Assembly (NCBI GenBank): GCA_027946555.1
Contig: JAPEVC010000328.1
Coordinates: 1 to 28,867 of the forward strand
DNA: 28,867 nucleotides
Source of the DNA: Gnomoniopsis sp. IMI 355080
Taxonomy: Eukaryota > Ascomycota > Sordariomycetes > Diaporthales > Gnomoniaceae
Direction: 5' to 3'
Of this stretch, positions 21,204 to 28,867 are shown in pieces (the first letter of the stretch is position 1; every line of letters starts with the position of its first letter). Under the pieces are notes generated by a model. It had not been told where the DNA came from, ran no database searches, and saw only the letters and a list, made by a program, of their open reading frames with translations. The translations under genes and the position numbers were made by a program.

Positions 21204-23543
21204 TCACCTCTGTTTCCCCCTATATCTACCCTCGTCCGAGCCCGACTGCGGACTTGCATTGACGCTCGTCACATCGGCGGTGCTAACGCCACCCACTGCC
21301 TTGCTTGCTCCAAGACTGATACCCTTGCTGCTTCCGGACTTGATGGCGCTCCGGAGACTACCCGTACTAGGGGTCCTCCCCTTCAACAGAGGCATCGTCG
21401 TCGAGATGCTCCCCTGGCGCTCCGTCGGACTGTCATAACCCATGCCCGACCCGCTGGAGCCTACCCGATACCTCAATGGATGCGGACTGTTCCCGCCCTG
21501 CTCACTGGGGTCGGTCAGAGTCGAGGCGTTGTCATCGTCACTAAATCGAATGCCCTCGCGCGCCTGATGCGGCAACTTGGCCTCGGCGGGCAAAGCGCTG
21601 GTGGACGACAGCGCACTATTGACGTCGCTATCATTGACATCGCTGCCGCCAGCGGCCCCATTGTTGATGTTATTGTGGCCAGGGCGCCAGAACGAAGCAG
21701 AACGGCCCAGGCTTTGAGCGCGAGCGCGGCGGTAGCTTTCAAATTCACCAGAGGCATGTTCGGGGCTGGTGAAGTTGTCGAGGGCGTCAAAGACGTGAGG
21801 AAAAACCTGGGCGGCAACGTCGCGGGCCCAGAGGAAGTCGAGGTGTTCGTAGTGGGGGATCTCGGTGGCGACGGTGGTGGGGGGTAATTGGCGGAGCATG
21901 GCGCGGATGTCGACCAAAGAATCGGAGCCGCCGTAGAGGAGGACGATGGGGGTGGTGATGTTGCGGGTTGGGTATTTTGCGACTTTGGTGAAGCGGGATG
22001 ACGTGTTGGCGGAGGTGAGTAACGGTGTGAGGGGGAGGGACGGGTCGTCGTCGAACATTTGGAAGGATTTGGTGCGGATGATTTGGAACCAGTGGACGAC
22101 GGATTTGGTGGAGGTGAAGGAGTAGAGGTGCGGGTAGGCGGCTAGTTTCTGGGCGGTGGTGATGTTGGCGGCGCGCCAGTTGAATAGAAAGCGGATCCCA
22201 GCATCGATGATCTTGATATACAGCGGCGGATAGATGATGCTCTCCCACAACGGCGCGGAGGCGAGGATGGCGCGACGGCCAAAGAGTAGATACAGAACCT
22301 GGGGACTTGATTTGATGAGCGCGTCGGCGATGCCGTTGGCCAGTCCGGGGGGTGACATGGCGGGTGCGAGGGCGATGAAGACGTTGACTTGGGTGTTTAG
22401 TTTGGGGTGTAGCGACAGCGCGGCGAAGGCTTGGGCGGTTCCCTGGGAGAAGCCGATGTAGCTGAGGGAGGGCTGGGCGGTGTGGTGGAGGATGTAGGCG
22501 ATGCTGTCTGGGATGTCGTAAAAGGCGAATTCGTCGATGGAGAAGTTCCAGAAGGCTGGGGAGGTTGGGGGGTGGTGGGCGGATTTTTTGGAGTATTTGT
22601 TTCCGCGGTTGTTGCCGAGCTGTGATGTTGTTAGTAGGTGTATTTTGAGAAGGTTTATATTCTCAAGCCCTCCAGGCAAAGGGGAGGGGGAGGAAGATAG
22701 ACATATAAGAGAGAAAGTAACGGGTTGCCTTACCCAGACATCAAACCCCTTCTCCACCAAGACAAACGGCAATGCCCTCTCAGCCTCCGTGAGACAGACC
22801 CACACTTCGCTGTTCATGAGCAGACCATGGTGCAGGTAGACGACGCGCTTCTTGACGCTGTCCGGGCCGGGGGCGTTGACCTTGGTCTTGGTGGTGGTGG
22901 TGCCAAGGTAGGACTCGTCATCGCTGCGCTTCCAGGCGAGACGGTGCAGGCCCAGGAGGTAGCCGTCCTTTGTCTGCACGACGTGCTCCTCGGCTGTGTA
23001 GCCGTATAGCTCGCAGAGCTCGACAAAGTCGGCTGCGTTTCTGAGAGCGGTGGATATTTCTTAGAAGGTAGAATCTGGGTTAGCTGCGCTGGCGTTGATA
23101 AGGGGGATAGGTAGTTTAGTTTACCCTTTTTACGTTCGGCGGCCTTCTTTTCTTTATCGGAGCGCCATCTGTTAAAAAGGCGACGTGAGGCGCGATAGAA
23201 GAGGTTGATGAGGGGTGAAGCTGTATGTAGCGAGAGGATTAGAGAACTTGCTGTGAAAATATATCTTTTACTACGCCCAAGAGAGAGAGAGAGAACATAA
23301 TGAAAAGACGTGGAGTTGAAGACATACGCAAGGCGAGAGTCAGAACGCGAATGACGCTCTCGAGGACGACAAAGATGAAGGATAGCGACACGGCGACATA
23401 TTCCGTTCTGTGTTTGGCCTTTGTCAGCGCATTCTTTTGAAAACATGGTTCCGTATGAGTGTGTGAGTGTTTGTGTCAGGGCGGGCAATGTGGGTGAGAG
23501 GGCGCGTTTACATGTCGAGGCGCCCGAGGAATGGGACGGGCAT
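21204..23543 (-). CDS. Steryl ester hydrolase / acid lipase family protein, 649 aa
   Basis: Five exons on the minus strand: 23543-23512, 23407-23328, 23220-23125, 23059-22734 and 22619-21204 (1950 nt, in frame). The short N-terminal part starts MPVPFLGRLDITEY and has one membrane anchor at ~15-36 (VAVSLSFIFVVLESVIRVLTL). Then come AADFVELCELYGYTAEEHVV and VQTKDGYLLGLHRL, the entry to an AB-hydrolase-associated lipase domain. Catalytic landmarks are the oxyanion segment YLHHGLLMNSEVW, the partner motif GFDVWLGNNRG across intron 4, the nucleophile elbow GFSQG (Ser236), YGGSDSLVD (Asp411 the likely acid) and PHYEHLDFLW (His437). The C-terminal ~180 residues are Ser/Gly-rich and disordered. This is the Tgl1/Yeh1/Yeh2 type, which hydrolyses steryl esters or triacylglycerols on lipid droplets or the plasma membrane; the precise substrate is inferred. 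The start is the only in-frame ATG before the anchor. Confidence 0.88.
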
Positions 23544-23632
23544 GTTGGCGGCGTGGTTGACGATGACCTCGTGGATGGGAGAAGGGCCGGGTTGGGGTGG
23601 ATATAAAACAAGGGATTCAGATTCCGTTATCT

Positions 23633-23647
23633 TTATGACGCCAACAT
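23633..23647 (-). other. Possible upstream ORF in the lipase leader
   Basis: On the minus strand an ATG at 23647, in CACCATG context, opens a four-codon frame ending in TAA at 23633, about 90 nt upstream of the lipase ATG. If the leader is transcribed through here, it could reduce translation of the lipase. Confidence 0.3.
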
Positions 23648-24198
23648 GGTGAGCTTGTAAAATAAAAAAGGAACGACGAATAGTATGTAATTCAAGAAAG
23701 AGGAGTCTTGGTAGATCGTAGGGTGTGTTTGAGTTGTTCGAGTTGTTGGTGAGATTAGATAGTTGTGATGATGAAGGGGGAAGAGGAAGAAAGGCTGATG
23801 TCACATGCCGGCGTTCATTTCCCTGAAAAAAGGGCCCGACCCCATAATTTTCAGCGGGACATGCCAGTGTCAGTCGTCTGAAGCCGATGGACCTGCATAA
23901 GCACTTAGGGTACCCTGAAATGTCAATTCTCCAGCAGAAGCGACAAACAACAGCTCCACAGAGCTTGAAATGGCTTGCGCACGGGCCACAGGTGCTCCAC
24001 AGGCAGTAACTCTGACTAAGACCGTCTCAAATAATCTGACGGCAGCATTCCTCCACGCTCTCGTGCTGTCTCCTTCTATCTTGCCATACACTTATTATTA
24101 TTATATTATGTTATTATGGTTGAAGCACGGTGCCAGAGTTCCATAATTGAATAATAACATCACCACAGCGAATAACACCAAGACTGACAGAACCCACG

Positions 24199-24804
24199 AT
24201 GCCTTCCACCCCGGAAGACGAGCAGCCACCAGCAGCACCACCACCACAATCAACCACCCGCAACGACGTCCGTCTCTCCCGCGCAACCCCAGACGATGCC
24301 CCAGCCCTACAAGCCCTAATCACCGCCGCCTACACCAAATACATCCCCCGCGTCGGCCGTCCCCCCGCACCCATGACCACCGACTACGCCGCACTCATCG
24401 CCTCCTCCTCGTCCTCGCCCACAAAACATGACATTCCACACATCATGCTGCTTCTGCGCGCCGCCAACAGCGACGTCGACGGCGAGGTGGTCGTAGTAGG
24501 CGCCATTGTGCTCGTCGACCATGAGCATGACGATGCCATCCACGTGGACAATCTCGTCGTGGACCCGGCGGCGCAAGGGCGCGGATATGGTCGTGTGCTG
24601 ATGGATGTGGCGGAGGGGTATGCGCGTGAGAGAGGTAGGCGGGCGTTGACGTTGCATACGAATGAGAAGATGGTGGAGAATCTGGGCATCTATCCGAAGA
24701 TGGGGTTTGTCGAGGTCGACAGGCGGGTCGAGGATGGGTATCACAGGGTGTATTTTCGCAAGAGCCTTGTTGCTGGTGCTGGTGCTAGTGCCGCTGCTGT
24801 TTGA
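24199..24804 (+). CDS. GNAT-family N-acetyltransferase, 201 aa
   Basis: Single exon from an ATG at 24199 to a TGA at 24802-24804. A Pro-rich N-terminal tail of ~22 residues precedes the domain. The core starts VRLSRATPDDAPALQALITA (strand 1 and helix 1), runs through VVVVGAIVLVD, and has the acetyl-CoA binding motif HVDNLVVDPAAQGRGYGRVL, with Q126-G-R-G-Y-G131 as the pyrophosphate loop. Then come the helix MDVAEGYARERG and the last motif ENLGIYPKMGFVEVDRR, typical of small-molecule GNATs. The protein ends with an Ala/Gly-rich tail. The acceptor substrate (amine, antibiotic, amino acid or peptide) is not inferable. The gene is divergent from the lipase gene, with 655 bp between the starts. Strongly GC-biased third positions also open frames on the minus strand here, which I take to be shadows. 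Confidence 0.85.
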   Translation: MPSTPEDEQPPAAPPPQSTTRNDVRLSRATPDDAPALQALITAAYTKYIPRVGRPPAPMTTDYAALIASSSSSPTKHDIPHIMLLLRAANSDVDGEVVVVGAIVLVDHEHDDAIHVDNLVVDPAAQGRGYGRVLMDVAEGYARERGRRALTLHTNEKMVENLGIYPKMGFVEVDRRVEDGYHRVYFRKSLVAGAGASAAAV

Positions 24805-25950
24805 TGATTTGCGCGCCAACTCTCCCTCCGTGAGAGAAGTGAGTGGGTGAGTGAGTGAGTGAGTGCTGGGGCTGGGCTAAATCAAGCCCGATCTTCTCGA
24901 AAGTGAATCCTCATGCCCAACCCTCCTCTTAACCTACAGGATTTTCGTTTCATCGACCAAAGTCCGTCAGAGCAAGAAAAGCCGCTACACAGCCGCTTTC
25001 AATGCGCTCGGTCACATAACCTCTTGCACACACCCGTCGAGGCCGTTCCCAAGCAATGCCTGGAGGCGTGGGGTGTCTATTAAGGACCCCCCCCTTCTCC
25101 TCCTCCTACCGAACACGACAACTTTGCGCATACGAGTGAGTCCGGACACAGCCAAATATCACCCGCAAGGCGTTTGCCGGGGTGCGTACGTTGTAGAATG
25201 CAAGCTGAAGGTGGAGTTCTTATATCATCATCTCAGGCCCCATGGCACTTTATTGCAGATTACATCACCGTCTTCAGCTGCAGGGCGCGTAATCACCCTT
25301 GTTGATAGAACCCCGAGGCCATTCGTTTCGCAGGAATACATGACCCCCCAACGGCACGCAGGGAAGAATGTGTAGCAAGAAAAAAGAATCCCTCCTTGAT
25401 CGAGTGCAGGTAGTATCCTAAGTATAGTAATTAATTCGAAGTTCCAAGACCCACCGCGACGCGTCCGTGGAGCAAGCGCTGGGGCTTTGGTGACCAAACC
25501 CCAGGGAACCATTGTCAGTCCCAAGCTACCCTTCCGTATCACCAGCTACGGGCTTTTTGAGATCGTGACCCTAGATTGATCATAATTGTGTCTATTTTTC
25601 TCTACGCACGACCCTCCATATGCTAGACAATGCTGCTTTTCTCTTTGCCTTTTGTGCTTATCGACCCTTTTTCTCTTCAAAACATTGCATACAAGAGGGG
25701 GGCATTCAACCCTTTCAAGCAGCGAGCCACTCCCTTTTAACATCTCTTGAAATTCGCGGGAAGGGAAACGCGTTGGCGGTGTACAGTCTTCCATTGCGCC
25801 AGTAGTCTTGTCATCAAGTCAACCAACACAAAATTCCCCTCCGTCACAAATGGGGGAAAGCCCACCGAAAAAAACGGGGGCCATCCAATATTTCGAGGCT
25901 CAGTGTCGACTTTGTATGTCTGCGGTTGGGGGGTTACACCATGGCTGTAA
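24805..25950. other. Convergent intergenic region
   Basis: Between the 3' ends of the GNAT and adenylosuccinate synthetase genes. It contains the GTGA microsatellite at 24839-24865 and C-rich and A-rich runs (25089-25095, 25868-25874). Several overlapping frames of 60-100 codons occur on both strands, none with recognisable content. Confidence 0.45.
24839..24865. repeat. GTGA microsatellite
   Basis: A short tandem run of GTGA units with one variant unit (GTGG), just after the GNAT stop codon, probably in its 3' untranslated region. Confidence 0.8.
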
Positions 25951-27658
25951 CTACCTAACAATCATGTCCTCACGATCCTTGCCGGTGCCGATCCATTTGA
26001 TCTAAGTTCATCATTAGTATCTCGAGGGAATCCACAACGTATTGCCGCGGGGAGGTCGGGTGCGGCCAACATAGCAGCACTCGCGCGTTCCTTGTCGAAA
26101 AAGTTTTGGACGTTGACCAAACAAAAAGGAGACTCACCTTGCAACCAACAAACTTCTCAATATACTCCACATACTCCTGCGCGGCCTTGGGCAAATCCTC
26201 CCACTTGCGCGTCTCGGACGTCTTGCTCTTCCACCCGGGCATCTCATGATACACCACCTCGACCCGCTCCAACAACGACGGATCGGCGGGAAAACTCGGC
26301 AGCGTCTCGCCCGTCTGCGGGTCCTTGTACGCGACCGCAATCTTGATCGTGTCAAACGTGTCGAGCACGTCCAGCTTGCTCAGATTAAGCGAGTCGTAAT
26401 CGTTGACGGCGCACGAGTACTGCAGCACCACCAAATCCAACCAGCCGCACCGCCGCGTTCTACCGGTCGACACGCCCACCTCGCCGCCCACCTTCTGCAG
26501 CCGCTGGCCGACGGCCTCGCTCGTGTCTTCGGTCGGGAACGCGCCCGCGCCGACGCGCGTGGTATAAGCTTTCACAACGCCAATGACCTCCTTGATGTTC
26601 CGGCGCTTGAGCGCCAGCCCGGCCACGATACCGCCGAGGCAGGTGCTGGAGCTGGTGACGTACGGGTAGGTGCCATAGTCCAGATCGAGGAGCAGCGCCT
26701 GGCTGCCCTCGACGAGAATTTTGGCGTTCTTGGCCTGGGCGTCTTGCATAAAGGCGACGGCGTCGACGATGTGGGTGGCGAGTTTGGGGCGGTACTCCCT
26801 AAAGCGGGCAATTTCCTCCTCGACATCGTACTGGAGCAGGTCGCCGTAGCGCTTCTTGTAGCCGGCGGCCATTTGGCGCAGTTTGCGCTCAAAGACGGGC
26901 TCGTCAAAGAGCTCGGAAAGGCGCACACCGCTGCGGGCGGCTTTGGCGCTGTAGCATGGACCAATTCCTCTCCTGCGAAAGGGGAAAAGGAAAAGAGGAA
27001 ATGTGTAAGTCTAATGAACATGTTTTTTTTTCCGCCTTGTGCCCTTGCTGCAGCAAGAAAAAAACATGGGACCGAAACCTACTTGGTGGTGCCAACAGCG
27101 TTACTGCCCAGCTCAATCTCCTCCAGACCGTCAACGGCCGCATGCAGGTCAAAGTTGATGTGACACCTGTCCGACACAAAGATGCGCTCGCGCGCGTCTG
27201 CGATACCCTTCTTCTCGACATCGAGGAGCTCCTTGAAGAACGAGGGCACGTGGAAGACGACGCCGGAGCCAATCAGGTTGATGCAGCCCTTTGCGACGAG
27301 GCCGGACGGGAGGAGGTGGAAGTCGTACGAGACGCCATTGGCCTTGATCGAGTGGCCGGCATTGTGACCGCCCTGGATGAAGCAGAAGTCAGCTTGCTTT
27401 CAAAGAGTCTCTTGTAGATCACCAGATTGGTTGCATAGGGGGGGGGGCAACCCCAAATCCCATCGCAAAGGACGTCTCAACGCGCGCAGATCACCAAAAA
27501 TAACGCGCCAAGGAGGAGCCCCAAGAAGAGAGGGAAAATATTGTATACAACAAACTCACAGCAGCACGAGCACAAATCTGCGCTTGGGAGCACAAGATAT
27601 CCGTCAGCTTTCCCTTGCCCTCATCACCCCACTGCGACCCAAGAATAATGGTCGTCAT
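25951..27658 (-). CDS. ADE12: Adenylosuccinate synthetase, 424 aa
   Basis: Four exons on the minus strand: 27658-27560, 27372-27083, 26972-26138 and 26001-25951 (1275 nt); introns are 187, 110 and 136 nt. The enzyme makes adenylosuccinate from IMP, aspartate and GTP, the first committed step from IMP to AMP, in the cytosol. Signatures are all present and uninterrupted: the GTP loop GSQWGDEGKGKLTD with Asp12, GGHNAGHS across the first splice, GTTKRGIGPCYSAKAARSG across the second, VEGSQALLLDLDYGTYPYVT, the GVSTGRTRRCGWLD signature and a GTGKDRED end coded by the 17-codon last exon. Total length matches eukaryotic fungal enzymes. ATG at 27658 is the first ATG and gives the usual start MTTIILGSQWG. 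The yeast symbol is used by homology. A C10 run lies in intron 1 on the sense strand. Confidence 0.95.
27438..27447. repeat. G10 homopolymer within intron 1 of the adenylosuccinate synthetase gene
   Basis: Ten consecutive G on the plus strand, C10 in the pre-mRNA. It sits 66 nt upstream of the intron's acceptor and may vary in length between strains or be a sequencing-sensitive site. Confidence 0.85.
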
Positions 27659-28867
27659 TGTGTGTTGTGTGTGTGTGTATGTTTTCTTTTGTGTTGTGTT
27701 GTTTGGTCAGACACAAGAAGACAAGACAGGCAAAACAAGATGTTGTTCGACGTCCACACGCAATGGTCCGTAGAAGTCGCAAGAAAAAGGAGGAGAGCGG
27801 AAAGGAGAGAGAAGCCCAAATGCGTCACTGCAAGTTGCTTTTACTCTGCAGCAGTAAGCAAAGCAAAACGACCCCGCGATCGGAATTTGGCCCCACCTTT
27901 TCTTTTTTGGGCGCATGGGGAGGAAAATTACCTAACCCGGCGGCTGAAAGGGGAGAGAGAGTAAAGCTCCAGCCGGGGAAAAAAAAAAAGATAAGATATG
28001 GAGAATTAACTTCTTTCATCAGGGACCTCAGACATCTTTGTCGACAAGGCTTGATTGAATCAATCAGAAATGGGGTAATATATAAATGACTCCCGACTCC
28101 TTCAAAGTCCACTCACCAGGAACAACTGTACGTACAATGCGGAAGAGAATCCGTCAACATCGACAACTGGCTGTCTTCTGTCCTTTCTCCCGGGCTTGAT
28201 TTGAGAAGGGTTGGTGGCTTCTACTTCTGTCCTCGAGCCTATACAGAGCGCAGTTTAACGAGCGAATTCCAATCATCTGGAAGAGGACCATATACGCGCA
28301 TATTCAACTTCTGTAACTGCTGTGAGAATCCAATGATGATAACGATGATATTTATATTCATAACACAACTGAACGCTGGGGTATATGAACCAGAAGTCCA
28401 AGCAAACATGCATAGCAATAAACCAAAAAGTTCAAAAAAAGGACTAATGCACCAACAGAACCCCAGGCAAGCTGGGCAAGTACAAGAGTTGGAAGAAAAA
28501 GAGGATATAGATATATATCCCCGGCCCACAACGCCATGCGAACGAAACTTGAATAAGACGTCGTTCCCGAATCCCATCGTGTTGCCTTTTTGGTCCAAAC
28601 AGTTTACCAACTGGGCCAACCCATCCATGAAAGACCCCACGTCCGCTGCTATCCACATGTGTAGGTGTGTTTTGGGATGTGCCAATGCCCAACACCACCC
28701 CCAACCCCAAACCAAACTGTCTACGCTCATTCAACGTTATCTGGGTTTTCAGGAGCAACCACAAAGCCAGCCCGAATGTGGTCCCTTATTAGCCAGCAGA
28801 CATCATCAACATACGTTAAACCCGACCCCCACCCCCCAAATCCCCTCGTAATCGGCCCTCCTTAACC
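27659..28867. other. Upstream flank of the adenylosuccinate synthetase gene
   Basis: Contains a GT-rich repeat just upstream of the ATG (27661-27680), an A-rich run near 27979-27989, and AT-rich stretches (28079-28086, 28509-28519). One TGACTC hexamer, the Gcn4/CPC1 core site, is at 28087-28092. A plus-strand frame at 28201-28851 is open for 216 codons but has composition and simple sequence like non-coding DNA, so I do not call it a gene. Confidence 0.45.

Noticed and set aside
23870..24091. Minus-strand 73-codon frame between the lipase and GNAT genes
   Set aside because: Ala/Val-rich composition without homology I can recognise; it lies in a short divergent promoter region.
28201..28851. 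Plus-strand open frame of 216 codons near the right end
   Set aside because: Simple-sequence and His/Pro/Gln-biased product, no family signature, and the opposite strand is equally open; it looks like untranslated or intergenic DNA.

Overview
The window is nuclear DNA of a filamentous ascomycete, most likely one of the Pezizomycotina and perhaps a sordariomycete. The support is short GT-AG introns of about 50-190 nt with CTAAC/CTGAC-type branch sites, genes on both strands about 1-3 kb apart, CT-rich leaders, and several fungus-typical families. The species cannot be fixed from this sequence.

Layout, left to right. (1) A minus-strand gene at 679-1338 encodes a conserved-looking, mostly disordered fungal protein of unknown function. 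(2) About 3.2 kb at 1339-4558 holds no convincing gene, but has TATA-like boxes and short palindromic CCTAGGTA-type motifs. (3) A seven-exon plus-strand gene at 4559-9271 encodes a NACHT-type STAND NTPase (fungal NLR-like) of about 1404 residues. (4) Convergent to it, at 10228-11611, is a three-exon gene for a CFIm68/CPSF6-like RRM protein with a Gly/Met/Asn-rich tail. (5) On the same strand follow a Golgi-type alpha-mannosyltransferase of the MNN1/GT71 family (13585-15598), a possible small three-exon gene (15944-16298), and a small secreted protein with ten cysteines in its mature part (17125-17628). (6) Divergent from these is an RTA1-like seven-helix membrane protein (19023-20347), followed by a decayed ankyrin-repeat fragment. 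(7) A five-exon steryl ester hydrolase/acid lipase lies on the minus strand (21204-23543), a GNAT acetyltransferase on the plus strand (24199-24804), and four-exon adenylosuccinate synthetase on the minus strand (25951-27658). The last 1.2 kb shows no gene.

Most genes are unrelated housekeeping or membrane functions, and I see no biosynthetic cluster. Proteins for environment, surface or non-self interaction occur across the window (NLR, mannosyltransferase, secreted protein, RTA1 protein), but nothing shows that they act together. The most distinctive observation is in the secreted-protein gene: its only usable ATG appears to be created by splicing, with A in exon 1 and TG in exon 2. I found no convincing wholly new multi-gene system. 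All exon structures were read by eye from splice signals and frame continuity.
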